Origin: an uncultured Streptococcus sp.
GTDB taxonomy: Bacteria > Bacillota > Bacilli > Lactobacillales > Streptococcaceae
Direction: 5' to 3'
DNA length: 64,000 bases
Assembly: GCA_905373305.1 (NCBI GenBank)
Contig: CAJPSM010000001.1
Coordinates: forward strand, 1 to 64,000
A model generated the notes under the pieces. It worked only from the letters and a program-made list of their open reading frames with translations. It was not told the DNA's origin and did not search any database. A program made the translations under genes and the position numbers. Shown in pieces: positions 8,770 through 19,303 of the stretch. The first letter of the stretch is position 1. Every line of letters begins with the position of its first letter.

Positions 8770-9273
8770 TTATTTCAATTTATCTGCTTCATAGGTGTGA
8801 ACAAGCTCAAGACCTGCAAAATTCTGCTGACGAAGAGCCTCGTAGACAATCATGCAGACGGTATTCGAAACATTGAGGCTACGAACATGTTCATCATTCA
8901 TAGGAATACGGAGAGCCTTTTCGGGATGGTCTCGCATAAAGTCCTCAGGCAAGCCCTTGTCTTCACGTCCAAAGAGAAAATAATGGTCCTCGTCAGTCGA
9001 TAAATCTACCTCAGAATACACCTTCTCAGCAAATTTCGAAATCAGATAGAGTTTACCCTTCATCTGAGACATAAAATCTTCCAAACTGTCATAAAAATGA
9101 ATCTCTAACTTATCCCAATAATCTAATCCAGCTCGCTTCATCTTGCGATCATCAATCGGAAATCCCATCGGTTTGATGATGTGAAGGGGAGAATTGGTCG
9201 CAGCGCAAGTACGCGCAATGTTACCTGTATTTTGTGGAATCTGAGGTTCAAATAATACAATGTGATTTGTCAT
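8770..9273 (-). CDS. trmL: tRNA (cytidine(34)-2'-O)-methyltransferase
   Basis: 167 aa SPOUT-class methyltransferase that modifies the wobble base of tRNA-Leu isoacceptors. The family signature begins the protein ([19 protein letters not shown]), and the knot motifs [11 protein letters not shown] and [15 protein letters not shown] form the SAM-binding trefoil. The start at 9273 is chosen because AAGGAAG precedes it; a 13-residue N-terminal extension would overlap the leader terminator. The gene has its own promoter and a leader with a terminator-like hairpin. Confidence 0.92.
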   Translation of the reverse strand: MTNHIVLFEPQIPQNTGNIARTCAATNSPLHIIKPMGFPIDDRKMKRAGLDYWDKLEIHFYDSLEDFMSQMKGKLYLISKFAEKVYSEVDLSTDEDHYFLFGREDKGLPEDFMRDHPEKALRIPMNDEHVRSLNVSNTVCMIVYEALRQQNFAGLELVHTYEADKLK

Positions 9274-9295
9274 GACTTGCTTCCTTTCACCATTG

Positions 9296-9343
9296 CAAAA
9301 AAATAGCCACACTGCCCGGAGTCAAGCTCAGCAAACAGCGTGG
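9296..9343 (-). terminator. Terminator-like hairpin in the trmL leader (attenuator candidate)
   Basis: Reverse strand CCACGCTG (9336-9343) pairs with CAGTGTGG (9307-9314), followed by CTA and seven T. It sits between a strong promoter and the trmL start codon, so trmL can only be reached by read-through. Confidence 0.7.
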
Positions 9344-9398
9344 TTAAGGCATCGTTAACTTACCTCACAACAGGTTTGAAGTAAATCAGCGAAGCTAC
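9297..9398 (-). ncRNA. Putative short leader RNA ahead of trmL
   Basis: A roughly 100-nt transcript is predicted from the promoter at 9405-9432 to the hairpin at 9296-9343. It contains a two-codon ORF (ATG CCT TAA, 9344-9352) with GAGG 10 bases upstream, placed just before the terminator stem. It could be an attenuator or a free small RNA. I do not recognise it as a known riboswitch or T-box. Confidence 0.45.
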
Positions 9399-9404
9399 TT
9401 TCTT

Positions 9405-9432
9405 AGTATAACACTTTCAGAATCATTGTCAA
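9405..9432 (-). promoter_or_regulatory. Promoter of the trmL leader
   Basis: -35 TTGACA (9427-9432), 16-base spacer with an extended TG, -10 TATACT (9405-9410) on the reverse strand. Confidence 0.75.
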
Positions 9433-9442
9433 TAGAAACGAC

Positions 9443-9470
9443 TTGATTTTTTTACTTTTTTTGATAATAT
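9443..9470 (+). promoter_or_regulatory. Possible promoter upstream of trkA
   Basis: TTGATT (9443-9448), 16-base spacer, TAATAT (9465-9470). It precedes a short ORF and trkA; another -10-like TATGAT stands at 9640-9645, closer to trkA. Confidence 0.35.
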
Positions 9471-9510
9471 TTCCATACTTAGTCATTCTTTTTCTGAGAA
9501 AGGATATTAA

Positions 9511-9555
9511 ATGAGCGAAATCACTTCATATAATAGACATTTCTATGAAAGGTGA
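9511..9555 (+). CDS. Possible 14-codon small ORF upstream of trkA
   Basis: ATG at 9511 with GAAAGGA 6 bases upstream encodes MSEITSYNRHFYER and ends TGA at 9553-9555. It lies about 40 bases after a promoter-like pair and 120 bases before trkA. It could be a leader peptide or chance; no family is recognised. The rest of the 363-base gap between trmL and trkA holds only the promoters and the trmL leader. Confidence 0.25.
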   Translation: MSEITSYNRHFYER

Positions 9556-9675
9556 GCAATTTTATCTTTGAAAACTTACAAAAAGTCTTTTCTTATCCTC
9601 TAAAATGGCTTGGCAAGTGCATTTTTTGCGAAAAAAGGGTATGATAGTTACATCATGAAAAAGTAGGGTTTTTAT

Positions 9676-11025
9676 ATGAAAATTGTCCTTGTTGGTGGAG
9701 GGAAAGTCGGTTTCGCCCTCTGTCGTTCACTGGTTGCAGAAAAACACGACGTTGTCCTCATCGAACAAGATGAGGCTGTTCTCGATCATATTGTCAGTCG
9801 CTTTGATATCATGGGACTCCTTGGAAATGGAGCAGACTTTGCTATCTTAGAGCAAGCCGGCGTTCAAGAGTGTGATATCTTTATCGCTCTAACGGAACAC
9901 GATGAAGTGAATATGATTTCAGCAGTACTTGCTAAAAAGATGGGCGCTAAAGAAACCATTGTTCGAGTGCGAAATCCTGAATACTCCAATGCCTATTTCA
10001 AAGAGAAAAATATTCTTGGATTCTCACTTATCGTTAACCCAGAACTCCTAGCCGCCCGTGCTATCTCAAATATCATTGATTTCCCGAATGCACTCTCAGT
10101 TGAACGGTTCTCAGGGGGACGGGTCAACCTGATGGAGTTTGTTGTCAAAGATTCCAGTGGTCTCTGTCAAATGCCAATCTCAGATTTTCGTAAAAAATTT
10201 GGCAATATCATTGTCTGCGCTATGGAACGAGACCATCAACTTATGATTCCGAGCGGTGATATCACCATTCAGGACAAGGATAGGATTTTTGTTACTGGGA
10301 ATCGTGTGGATATGATGCTCTTCCATAACTATTTCAAATCACGTGCAGTGAAAAGCTTACTCATCGTTGGTGCTGGAAAAATCGCTTATTACCTACTTGG
10401 CATTTTAAAAGATAGCCGTATTGACACTAAAGTTATCGAGATTAATCCTGAGAGAGCTCGTCTCTTCAGTGAAAAATTTCCAAATCTCTATATCGTACAG
10501 GGAGATGGAACTGCCAAAGATATCTTGCTTGAGGAAAGTGCTCCCAACTATGATGCAGTTGCAACTTTGACTGGGGTTGATGAGGAAAACATCATTACCT
10601 CTATGTTCTTAGACCGTGTTGGTGTCCATAAGAATATCACCAAGGTGAATCGCACTAGCCTTTTAGAGATTATCCATGCACCTGATTTTTCAAGTATCAT
10701 CACACCCAAAAGCATTGCAGTGGATACCATTATGCACTTTATCCGTGGTCGAGTAAACGCTCAATACTCAGACCTTCAAGCCATGCACCATCTAGCAAAC
10801 GGTCAAATTGAAACTCTTCAATTCCAAATCAAGGAAGCTAATAAAATGACTGCCAAACCTCTTTCACAGTTGAAATTGAAAAAAGGGGTTCTCATCGCAG
10901 CCATTATCCGAAAAGGAAAAACAATCTTCCCTACTGGAGAGGACAGGCTTGAGGTAGGAGATCAGTTACTCGTGACGACCTTATTACCAAATATCACCAA
11001 GATTTATGATCTGATTGAGAGGTAA
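9676..11025 (+). CDS. trkA: Trk potassium uptake regulatory protein TrkA
   Basis: Cytosolic gating subunit of Trk-type K+ uptake, 449 aa. It has two tandem RCK units, each with an NAD-binding Rossmann start (VGGGKVGFALCRSL at about residue 6; VGAGKIAYYLLGIL at about 233) and a following TrkA_C domain. The acidic ends of the beta strands (IEQD, IEINPE) fit nucleotide binding. It is followed 3 bases later by trkH and surely co-transcribed with it. TrkA_C domains can bind c-di-AMP in Firmicutes; whether this one does is unknown. Confidence 0.93.
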   Translation: MKIVLVGGGKVGFALCRSLVAEKHDVVLIEQDEAVLDHIVSRFDIMGLLGNGADFAILEQAGVQECDIFIALTEHDEVNMISAVLAKKMGAKETIVRVRNPEYSNAYFKEKNILGFSLIVNPELLAARAISNIIDFPNALSVERFSGGRVNLMEFVVKDSSGLCQMPISDFRKKFGNIIVCAMERDHQLMIPSGDITIQDKDRIFVTGNRVDMMLFHNYFKSRAVKSLLIVGAGKIAYYLLGILKDSRIDTKVIEINPERARLFSEKFPNLYIVQGDGTAKDILLEESAPNYDAVATLTGVDEENIITSMFLDRVGVHKNITKVNRTSLLEIIHAPDFSSIITPKSIAVDTIMHFIRGRVNAQYSDLQAMHHLANGQIETLQFQIKEANKMTAKPLSQLKLKKGVLIAAIIRKGKTIFPTGEDRLEVGDQLLVTTLLPNITKIYDLIER

Positions 11026-11028
11026 AAG

Positions 11029-12468
11029 ATGAATAAAAGTATGATTCGTTACCTCCTCTCAAAACTTCTCTTGATTGAGGCGGTTCTCCTCCTAGTACCC
11101 GTTAGTGTAGCAACTTATTATCAAGAATCCAGCCAAGTATTTACAGCACTCTTTACAACAATTGGAATTTTAATACTTCTTGGTAGCTTGGGAATTTTAC
11201 GGAAACCCAAAAATCAGCGAATTTATACTAAGGAGGGAGTCTTAATCGTCGCCCTCTGTTGGATTCTATGGTCTTTCTTTGGAGCACTTCCCTTTGTCTT
11301 TTCAGGACAAATCCCAAGCGTCATCGATGCCTTCTTTGAAATCAGTTCTGGTTTTACAACTACAGGAGCGACCATTCTGACAGATGTCTCAGTTCTCAGC
11401 CGTTCCCTCCTCTTCTGGCGAAGTTTTACTCACTTGATTGGAGGGATGGGGGTACTCGTCTTCGCGCTTGCCATTATGGACAATGCCAAGAATAGTCACT
11501 TAGAGGTGATGAAGGCTGAGGTCCCTGGGCCTGTCTTCGGTAAGGTTGTATCCAAGCTAAAAAACACTGCCCAGATCCTCTATCTGCTTTATCTAGCTCT
11601 CTTCTCTCTCTTTGTGATTATCTACTACCTAGCAGGTATGCCTCTCTACGATAGTTTTGTCATCGCTATGGGAACAGCGGGAACCGGAGGATTCACTGTC
11701 TACAACGATGGAATCGCCCATTACGGCAGTTCTCTGATTACCTATCTTGTCAGTTTTGGCGTTCTGGTTTTCGGTGTAAATTTTAACCTGTATTACTTTC
11801 TCATGCTCCGTCGGGTAAAGGCCTTCTTTGGAGATGAAGAACTGCGGGCTTATGTGATCATTGTACTGGTGTCTACAGGCTTGATCACCCTCAACACCCT
11901 CCACCTTTACCAAGGTGTGTCTAAGAGTTTTGAGATGGCTCTCTTCCAAGTGTCTAATATCATCACAACAACTGGATTTGGTTACGGAGATATCACCAAC
12001 TGGCCTCTCTTCTCCCAGTTTATCCTCCTCTTCCTCATGGCAATCGGTGGCTCAGCTGGCTCAACTGCAGGTGGTCTTAAGGTGATCCGTGGACTCATCC
12101 TTACAAAAATTGCCAAAAATCAGATTTTGTCCATCTTATCCCCTCACCGTGTCTTGACTTTACATGTCAATAAAACTGTGATTGATAAGGATACCCAACA
12201 CAAGATTCTTAAGTATTTTGCCATCTATATGATGATTATTCTCTCTCTCATCTTTATCGTCAGTCTTGATAGCAATGATTTTCTAGTCGTGACCAGTGCG
12301 GTTTTCAGCTGTTTTAACAATATCGGACCTATTCTAGGTACAACCTCTAGTTTTGCCATCTTCAGTCCCATCTCTAAAATCCTGCTCTCATTTGCAATGA
12401 TTGCAGGCCGCTTAGAGATTTACCCAATTTTGCTACTCTTTATGAAACGCACTTGGTCTAAACGTTAA
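11029..12468 (+). CDS. trkH: Trk potassium uptake channel TrkH
   Basis: Membrane channel subunit, 479 aa, with the four M1-P-M2 repeats of the SKT superfamily. Selectivity-filter loops are visible, for example SSGFTTTGAT, GTAGTGGFT, TTTGFGYG and FNNIGP. It imports K+ under control of the TrkA ring encoded just upstream. The gene ends at a strong terminator (12482-12515). Confidence 0.93.
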   Translation: MNKSMIRYLLSKLLLIEAVLLLVPVSVATYYQESSQVFTALFTTIGILILLGSLGILRKPKNQRIYTKEGVLIVALCWILWSFFGALPFVFSGQIPSVIDAFFEISSGFTTTGATILTDVSVLSRSLLFWRSFTHLIGGMGVLVFALAIMDNAKNSHLEVMKAEVPGPVFGKVVSKLKNTAQILYLLYLALFSLFVIIYYLAGMPLYDSFVIAMGTAGTGGFTVYNDGIAHYGSSLITYLVSFGVLVFGVNFNLYYFLMLRRVKAFFGDEELRAYVIIVLVSTGLITLNTLHLYQGVSKSFEMALFQVSNIITTTGFGYGDITNWPLFSQFILLFLMAIGGSAGSTAGGLKVIRGLILTKIAKNQILSILSPHRVLTLHVNKTVIDKDTQHKILKYFAIYMMIILSLIFIVSLDSNDFLVVTSAVFSCFNNIGPILGTTSSFAIFSPISKILLSFAMIAGRLEIYPILLLFMKRTWSKR

Positions 12469-12481
12469 TTATAATACAATT

Positions 12482-12515
12482 CCCCTTTTACAAGCTAGTA
12501 AAAGGGGATTTTTTC
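12482..12515 (+). terminator. Terminator of trkA-trkH
   Basis: Stem CCCCTTTTAC / GTAAAAGGGG with loop AAGCTA, followed by A and six T. Confidence 0.9.
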
Positions 12516-12518
12516 TAT

Positions 12519-12547
12519 TAAAAATGAGAAGACCTTTCGGTCCTCTC
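12519..12547 (-). terminator. Terminator of the ami operon
   Basis: Reverse strand GAGAGGACC, GAAA, GGTCTTCTC followed by ATTTTT, 10 bases after the amiF stop. Confidence 0.88.
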
Positions 12548-12556
12548 CTAATCTGT

Positions 12557-13486
12557 TTATTTTTTAAGAGCTTCCTTGTAACGAGCAAGTTCTGCTTGAT
12601 TGGCCCAAACATAGTGACCTGGACGAATTTCCACCATAGATGGCTTATCTGTCTCATAGTCATGTTGATCAGGATCGTAAACTTTCAAGACCTTCTTGCG
12701 TTCCAAGATTGGATCTGGAATCGGTACAGCAGATAGAAGGGCTTGAGTATATGGGTGGACAGGATTGTTAAACAACTCCTCTGTCTCCGCCACTTCGACG
12801 ATAACTCCCTTATAGATAACCGCGATACGATCTGAGATAAAGCGAACAACTGACAAGTCATGTGCGATAAAGAGATAGGTCAAGCCCAACTCTTTTTGGA
12901 ACTTCTTGAGCAAGTTCAAAACTTGCGCACGCACAGATACGTCCAAGGCAGAGATTGGCTCATCTGCAATAACGAAATCAGGCTCCATCACAAGGGCACG
13001 GGCAATCCCGATACGCTGACGTTGACCACCAGAAAACTCATGTGGGTAACGGGTCAAGTGTTCTTTCAAAAGCCCAACTTCATGAATCATCTTTTGAACT
13101 TTTTCTTTTCGATCTTCTTCATCTTTGAACAAGTGATAGTTGTAAAGACCTTCAGAGATGATATAGTCAACTGTCGCACGCTCATTCAAGCTAGCTGCAG
13201 GGTCCTGGAAAATCATCTGGATACGACGAATCAAGTCTGATGATTCCTTGTGAGATTTTTTCCCATTAATTTTCTGCCCATCAAAGATAATCTCTCCTTT
13301 ACTGGTATTATTTAGACCAATAATGGCACGACCAATCGTTGTTTTCCCACTACCAGACTCACCAACAAGAGAGAAGGTTTCTCCCTTGTTGATAAAGAAG
13401 TTGGCGTTTTTAACCGCGACAAACTTCTTACTTCCTTCACCGAAGGAAATTTCTAAATCTTTAATTTCTACTAATTTTTCAGACAT
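12557..13486 (-). CDS. amiF: Oligopeptide ABC transporter ATP-binding protein AmiF
   Basis: 309 aa ATPase of the Ami (Opp) oligopeptide importer. Walker [10 protein letters not shown], signature FSGGQRQR, Walker [13 protein letters not shown], and the C-terminal oligopeptide/dipeptide extension ([15 protein letters not shown]) mark an OppF-type subunit. It is the last gene of the leftward amiA-C-D-E-F operon, 10 bases after amiE. It energises peptide import used for nutrition and for sensing peptide signals. Confidence 0.96.
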   Translation of the reverse strand: MSEKLVEIKDLEISFGEGSKKFVAVKNANFFINKGETFSLVGESGSGKTTIGRAIIGLNNTSKGEIIFDGQKINGKKSHKESSDLIRRIQMIFQDPAASLNERATVDYIISEGLYNYHLFKDEEDRKEKVQKMIHEVGLLKEHLTRYPHEFSGGQRQRIGIARALVMEPDFVIADEPISALDVSVRAQVLNLLKKFQKELGLTYLFIAHDLSVVRFISDRIAVIYKGVIVEVAETEELFNNPVHPYTQALLSAVPIPDPILERKKVLKVYDPDQHDYETDKPSMVEIRPGHYVWANQAELARYKEALKK

Positions 13487-13496
13487 TTCCTTCCTC

Positions 13497-14564
13497 CTAG
13501 TCTTCTAGATGAGCAAAGCCCATTTTATCACGAATCTTGCCATGCAAATCTGCAATGACCCCAGGTTTTTCAACTTTAGGAGCATTCTCATGAAGCAACC
13601 AAGTCTTAGCCCAGTGAGTATCAGTGACTGAAAACTGAGGTGCTTTCTGTTCAAAGTCAATTTGCATCGCATAATCTGAACGAAGAGCAAAGGCATCACC
13701 TTTCAACTCAGTATAAAGAGACGGTGGTGTTCCTGGAATAGAGTACAATTCCCCTTTATCATCAGCAAGCTGAGGCAAGCTAGACAAGAGACTCCAAGTA
13801 TAGGGATGACGTGGGTCGTAGAATACTTCCTCAACGGTTCCGTATTCTACAATTTCCCCAGCATACATAACCGCTACTTTATCGGCAATACTTGCTACCA
13901 CACCAAGGTCATGGGTGATAAAGATAATGGTAAAGTGGTACTCGTTTTGCAAAGTTTTAAGCAAATCAATGATTTGCGCTTGAATGGTTACATCAAGAGC
14001 CGTTGTTGGCTCGTCACAGATCAAGATATCTGGACGACATGCAAGGGCAATCGCGATAACGATACGTTGACGCATCCCTCCAGAATATTGGAAAGGATAC
14101 TCGTCAAAACGTTTTTCAGCGTCTGGGATTCCGACCTTGTTCATATAGTCGATTGCCATCTCTTTGGCTTCCTTGGCTGTTTTTCCTTGGTGTTTAACGA
14201 TAACTTCAGTGATTTGGCTACCGATTGTATTGATTGGGTCCAAACTTGTCATAGGGTCTTGGAAGATGGTCGCAATTTTAGCACCACGAATCTTCTCCCA
14301 TTCCTTGTTAGAAGTCAAGGCTGTCAAGTCTTGTCCACGATAGTCGATACTTCCTTGGGCAATACGTCCATTGTCTTCTAACATCCCTGTAAAGGTTTTT
14401 GTTAATACAGATTTACCAGAACCTGACTCTCCTACCAAGGCAAGAACTTCCCCTTCAATCAGGTCTAGAGAAACTCCTCGGATAGCTGTCAGAACTTTGT
14501 CACGAACGTCAAATTCCACGACAATATCACGAGCAGTCAAAATTACATTATTTTCTTTTGTCAT
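13497..14564 (-). CDS. amiE: Oligopeptide ABC transporter ATP-binding protein AmiE
   Basis: 355 aa OppD-type ATPase. Walker A GESGSGKS, signature YSGGMRQR, Walker [13 protein letters not shown], and the C-terminal [14 protein letters not shown] extension. It pairs with AmiF to form the heterodimeric motor under the AmiC/AmiD membrane subunits. It lies 8 bases after amiD, in one operon. Confidence 0.96.
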   Translation of the reverse strand: MTKENNVILTARDIVVEFDVRDKVLTAIRGVSLDLIEGEVLALVGESGSGKSVLTKTFTGMLEDNGRIAQGSIDYRGQDLTALTSNKEWEKIRGAKIATIFQDPMTSLDPINTIGSQITEVIVKHQGKTAKEAKEMAIDYMNKVGIPDAEKRFDEYPFQYSGGMRQRIVIAIALACRPDILICDEPTTALDVTIQAQIIDLLKTLQNEYHFTIIFITHDLGVVASIADKVAVMYAGEIVEYGTVEEVFYDPRHPYTWSLLSSLPQLADDKGELYSIPGTPPSLYTELKGDAFALRSDYAMQIDFEQKAPQFSVTDTHWAKTWLLHENAPKVEKPGVIADLHGKIRDKMGFAHLED

Positions 14565-14572
14565 GTCTACTC

Positions 14573-15499
14573 CTATCTATGTGTACGTGGATCACTAGCA
14601 TCCGCTAGGTTTTGACCAACAACGAAGAGAGATAGGGACACCAAGATCAAGGTTGTCAACGGAATCCAGAATAAGTAAGCGTTGGTCGTAACGTTTTGTG
14701 AGTAATCTGAGATCAAACGTCCCAAACTTGGCACTGTTACAGGCAATCCCAATCCAAAGAAGGAAAGGAAGGCTTCATAAGAGATGAAGCTTGGCAACAT
14801 CAAGGTCATCGTAGAAACAATAACGGATACCAATTGTGGCATGATATTTTTAACAATGATTTTAAAGGTTGGTGTTCCAAGTGTTTGAGAAGCAAGGTTG
14901 TATTCCAAATCACGGTAACGCATGATTTGGATACGAATCATATAAGCAATCCCAATCCAAGTTGTCACACTCATGGCAAAAATCAAATTCCAGAAACCAG
15001 CACCGATTGAGTAAGTCAAGACAATGACAATCAAGAGAGATGGAATGTTTGAAATAATGTTATAAACTTCCATCATGACACGGTCAACGGATTTTGAAAT
15101 TCCCCAAATTCCACCAACAATAACCCCAATTACAAGGTTGATAAAAGTTGCAATTACAGAGATGAGGATAGAGTTACGCGCACCAAACCAAACCCCGTCA
15201 AACAAGGATTTACCATTGCTATCTGTACCAAACCAATGTTCAGCATTGGGCTTGATAAAACGAGCAGAGAAGTCATTGACCTTACTTACATCGTTGAAGT
15301 CAAAATCTGAGAACATTGGGTAAATAAAGCTCATCAAGATAATAGCAACCAAAATTCCTAGCATAAAGACGGTTGATTTTTTCTTTAGAAATTGTCTAAA
15401 TACAGAACCCCAGTATGAATAGGCAGGAGCATCAATTGTTTCAGAGGCAAAATCGTCACGTTTTACGAACTGAAATTTTTCTTTATCGATTGTTGACAT
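14573..15499 (-). CDS. amiD: Oligopeptide ABC transporter permease AmiD
   Basis: 308 aa inner permease (OppC type) with an N-terminal cytosolic stretch, a first membrane helix at about 40-60, and five C-terminal helices. The EAA loop is visible as [20 protein letters not shown]. The start abuts the amiC stop (shared base 15499), indicating coupled translation. Confidence 0.95.
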   Translation of the reverse strand: MSTIDKEKFQFVKRDDFASETIDAPAYSYWGSVFRQFLKKKSTVFMLGILVAIILMSFIYPMFSDFDFNDVSKVNDFSARFIKPNAEHWFGTDSNGKSLFDGVWFGARNSILISVIATFINLVIGVIVGGIWGISKSVDRVMMEVYNIISNIPSLLIVIVLTYSIGAGFWNLIFAMSVTTWIGIAYMIRIQIMRYRDLEYNLASQTLGTPTFKIIVKNIMPQLVSVIVSTMTLMLPSFISYEAFLSFFGLGLPVTVPSLGRLISDYSQNVTTNAYLFWIPLTTLILVSLSLFVVGQNLADASDPRTHR

Positions 15500-16995
15500 T
15501 ATTTGCCTCCTTTCTCTGTCAATTTAATACGTGGGTCAAGCATGGTCATCCAGATATCACCTACAAAGAGTGAGAAGATAGAAATACATGTGAAGATGAA
15601 GACAAGACCAACTACCATTGAGTTGTTTGATGCCTTAACAGAGTCAATCAACATTTTACCCATACCTGGGAAAGCGAAGACCGTTTCTGTCAATGTTGCA
15701 CCACCGATAACTCCGATTACGGCACCAGGAATACCTGAAACCAAAGGAACCATGGCATTTTTAAAGATGTGTTTATTTGAAATTTCTTTTTCAGACAAAC
15801 CTTTGGCGCGAGCAAAACGTACGAAGTCTTGAGATTGCAAGTCGATCATGTAACGACGAATCCAGATAGCCGTACTTGGTGCTCCCAACAAACCTAGAAT
15901 GACTGCCGGCAAGACATAAGAACGCCAATCTCCAGCCCCCAAGATAGGGAATGAGTCTGGCAGACCGATAGATGATCCAATCAAGCGCACAATATATACC
16001 AAGGCAATCGTTGGAAGGGCAAGCAAGAAGGTCAGAGCACCTGTCGAGAAGCTGTCAATCCAAGTATTCTTGTGGCGAGCCATAGCAGATCCAAGTGGAA
16101 TAGCGATAGCATACGAGATAATCAAACCAATCAAACCAGCAACAGCTGAACTTGCAATCATAGATGGATATTGGTAATTGCTTTCTGTAGCCGTGTAAGG
16201 ATCGTCCTTACCATAGTTTGCCACCTCACGTGCGTCTGCTTGACTTGGTGATTTGTAGGTACGAGAGTAGATATCTACAGATGAAGTCTTTTTACCTGTA
16301 GGGAATTGAACTTCTGCTGTCTTAGTTTGTCCCTGACCTTGTGTGATAACTTGAAGCACTGGTGTGTTTGCATAAGTTGGGTAAGAATCACCTAAGTTAA
16401 CGTTCACAAAGTTTTGGTGTACAAATGGGAATTGGTTATTGAAATACAAAAGATACTTATGTTTTGTACCTGAACCAACCAATGACCAACCGATAGCAGG
16501 ATCGTTTTCAAAACGAAGATAGCGTTCCAAGTTTGGATTTTCAGGGTCCTGAATCTTGTTTGGATGATCAATATCAATCAAGTTGGCATAGAATTTGAAA
16601 ACACGTTCAAAAATCGGAATTTCACGCGTAGCATAGAATTGACCACTTTCTGAGAATACACCGAACGTCCAACCATTTCCTAGTTGGTTGATGTATTTTT
16701 CGTAGATTGCCTTATTGGTATCATTGGCATCCACTGTTACAGATGAGTCCATTGTGCTCGCTTTTTCTTGCAACTCCTTAGTATCGTAGTACTCTATATA
16801 GCCCATCCGCTCATAAACGGTATTTTCATAATTATCCCGTTTATCTGGCGTCGTTGCAATTTTGTTATAGTTGGTATCCTGCTTGAAAATCAGTTTTCGA
16901 GGAACCATCGTATAGATAATCGTGTAGGTCAAGGTTGTCACCAAGAAGATAGACACCAATGAACGCAATACACGCATAAAAATATATTTCTTCAT
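15499..16995 (-). CDS. amiC: Oligopeptide ABC transporter permease AmiC
   Basis: 498 aa OppB-type permease. An N-terminal membrane helix (about 10-30) is followed by a large extracytoplasmic insert (about 35-270) that is typical of streptococcal AmiC, then five helices with the EAA motif [20 protein letters not shown]. It forms the translocation path with AmiD. It is intact here although the upstream binding-protein gene amiA is frameshifted. Confidence 0.95.
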   Translation of the reverse strand: MKKYIFMRVLRSLVSIFLVTTLTYTIIYTMVPRKLIFKQDTNYNKIATTPDKRDNYENTVYERMGYIEYYDTKELQEKASTMDSSVTVDANDTNKAIYEKYINQLGNGWTFGVFSESGQFYATREIPIFERVFKFYANLIDIDHPNKIQDPENPNLERYLRFENDPAIGWSLVGSGTKHKYLLYFNNQFPFVHQNFVNVNLGDSYPTYANTPVLQVITQGQGQTKTAEVQFPTGKKTSSVDIYSRTYKSPSQADAREVANYGKDDPYTATESNYQYPSMIASSAVAGLIGLIISYAIAIPLGSAMARHKNTWIDSFSTGALTFLLALPTIALVYIVRLIGSSIGLPDSFPILGAGDWRSYVLPAVILGLLGAPSTAIWIRRYMIDLQSQDFVRFARAKGLSEKEISNKHIFKNAMVPLVSGIPGAVIGVIGGATLTETVFAFPGMGKMLIDSVKASNNSMVVGLVFIFTCISIFSLFVGDIWMTMLDPRIKLTEKGGK

Positions 16996-17061
16996 ATCGT
17001 TTCCTTTTAAAATCCCAAAAGAACCTTCTCCTCATGGAGAGAAAGTTCTCTTGAGAGTTAT

Positions 17062-19040
17062 TTATTTAACGTGATTAGCCAATTCTTTTTGAACTTTTTC
17101 GTTTGATTCTTTTTTCTCTTTGAGCCATTTCTCACGAGCTTGTTCATAGTCAGCTTTTGTTACAACCTTGTCTTGCAACTGAATATACTTGAAGTATACA
17201 TCTGAGCCCTTATCTCCAGACTGGCTGTATGATGCTGTGAATGGTACAACACGAGAAATGAATGGTGCAGCACCAGTTGATGACATAGCTGGCAAGAAGA
17301 GTGAACTATCTGTCAACCAAGCTTGTGCAGCCGCGTATTTTTCATAACGAACATTCAAGTCACTTGTTTCTTTAGCAGCTTCATCAACTAGCTTATCGTA
17401 TTCTTTCAAACCAACTTGAGCTGCTGCAGCATTATCTGCACCTTCATAACCCATGTATGTTTTTGTTTGTTCAGCATTCGTTGTTTTTAAGATATCAAGG
17501 TAAGTTGATGGATCTTCATAGTCAGGGATCCATCCAACTGCTCCTGAGAGGTCCCAATCTTCTGCCGCAGCGTTTGCAGCATAGTAAGTGATGTTGTTCA
17601 ACTCATCTTTAGAAACTTGTTGGATATCAATCACTACATTATCTTCACCAAGTACTTTTTCAACTGATTGTTTAAAGGATTGAATACGAGCGATATAATT
17701 TTTAGATGTTTGGTCTACTGGAACATCCAAGTGAATAGGGAATTTCACGCCTTCTGTTTCCAATGCAGTTTTAGCTTTGGCAAATTCAGCCTTGGCTTTA
17801 TCAGCATTGAAGAGACCGTCTTGACCATCAGCAAAGTTTACGTTCTTCCATTCATCACCATAAGCAGCCATCTTATCAGTTACCAAGTCACCGAAAGTTT
17901 TTTCACCTGCAGAGACAAACCCTGGTTTCACAAAGAGGTTACGAACTGCAAGGGGGCCCCTTCCTTACCATTGATTTGTTCTGAGTAATAAGTACGGTCA
18001 AAGGCAAAGTTCAAGGCCTGACGGAAGTCTTTGTTAAGAAGGGCTTTCTTAGTAGAAGTCTTCTCTTCATCAGTTGTCTTAGAAGTGTATTTGTAACCTT
18101 GACGGTCAATATTCACACCCAAACCAGCAATCCCTGGTCCTGATGGAGTGTAGAAGATATTTTCCTTGTATGTCTCTTCTACTTTAGAATAGTTTGAACT
18201 TGTTGGGTAAAGGCGAGCATAGCTATAGGCTCCACTTGTAAAGTTACGCTCAATGGACTCTTGGTCTGAACCATCATAGAAAGCAAGGGTAACTTTATCA
18301 AGGTGAACGTTATCCTTATCCCAGTACTGCTCATTCTTAGCAAATTCGATAGAAGATTTAGTAGTCAAACCTTTCAGCAAGAACGGACCATTATAAAGCA
18401 ATGACGTAGGATCTGTTGCTTTGGCAAAATCTGATCCTTTTGATTTTTCAAATTCTTCGTTCAATGGCCAGAAGATTGAGTAGGCCATCTTAGAGTTCCA
18501 GTATGGTTCGGGTTTGTTCAAAGTGTATTCAAGAGTATAATCATCAACTGCCTTCACACCTACCGTAGAAAAGTCTTTTGAATTTCCAGACAAATAATCA
18601 GACAATCCTTTAACAGAAGTTTCTGCTAGATATAGAGCTTCGGATTTCTTATCTGCTGCGTGTTTCAAACCATTTACGAAATCTTTAGCTGTTACTTCAG
18701 CGTACTCTTCCCCATCAGATGTCATCCATTTAACACCTTTGCGGATTTTGTAGGTATAAGTCAAACCATCTTTTGAGACTGACCAGTCTTCTGCAACTGC
18801 GGGAGTCAAATTCCCATATTTGTCATTTGTGAAGAGACCGTCAATACCATTTGAAGTGGCAATCTTAGTACTTTGTTTCCCTGAAATGAGGTAATCCAAT
18901 GTTTCCGGATCAGCTGTATAAACATAACCATAATTTTTTGGTGCTGTTGAATCAGATGATTTTGAAGAACCGCAAGCAGCGAGAACACCAGTTGCCAGCA
19001 AAGCAATCCCTGCTGTAACAAATACTCTACTTTTTTTCAT
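17062..19040 (-). pseudogene. amiA: Oligopeptide-binding lipoprotein AmiA, disrupted by a single-base frameshift
   Basis: Substrate-binding lipoprotein of the Ami permease. The N-terminal part (17928-19040) begins MKKSRVFVTAG and has lipobox LAAC followed by the SBP_bac_5 fold up to residue about 366, where it ends early. The rest (17062-17931) continues the fold in another frame. The span 1979 nt is one base short of 660 codons, the full AmiA length of 659 aa, so a single base is missing. The break falls at the run GGGGCCCCC (17952-17960). This can be a true mutation or a homopolymer sequencing error. Start chosen at 19040 with AGAGGAG upstream. If real, peptide uptake must rely on paralogous binding proteins (AliA/AliB type) elsewhere. 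Confidence 0.9.
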
Positions 19041-19078
19041 GTATGTAACTCCTCTTAAAAAATTTAGGCTTATTGCCA

Positions 19079-19107
19079 ATTATACCATAGATTTCTCAAA
19101 AAGTAAA
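19079..19107 (-). promoter_or_regulatory. Promoter of the ami operon
   Basis: -35 TTTACT (19102-19107), 17-base spacer, extended -10 TGGTATAAT (hexamer 19079-19084) on the reverse strand, 39 bases before the amiA ATG. Confidence 0.8.
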
Positions 19108-19109
19108 CG

Positions 19110-19124
19110 AATTTTCAGAATATT
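19110..19124. promoter_or_regulatory. CodY box at the ami promoter
   Basis: AATTTTCAGAATATT matches the CodY consensus AATTTTCWGAAAATT at 14 of 15 positions. It lies directly upstream of the -35 of the ami promoter. CodY is the GTP/branched-chain amino acid sensor that represses peptide uptake genes in Gram-positives, so repression of ami in rich medium is expected. Confidence 0.7.
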
Positions 19125-19303
19125 TAGGCGTGTAACCACAAAAAACTTTCATTTATCAAATTTCTTTATTCTTTGTTTGCTATCTATCAAGTCATAAGGC
19201 AAACTTAATGCCCATAAAGCCTGATTTTCAGGTTTTCTCTCCCCATTTTTCTATCCAATCAGAAAGGGCAATCTTCTAAATTGGATTTTCGATTAAGAAA
19301 CTA

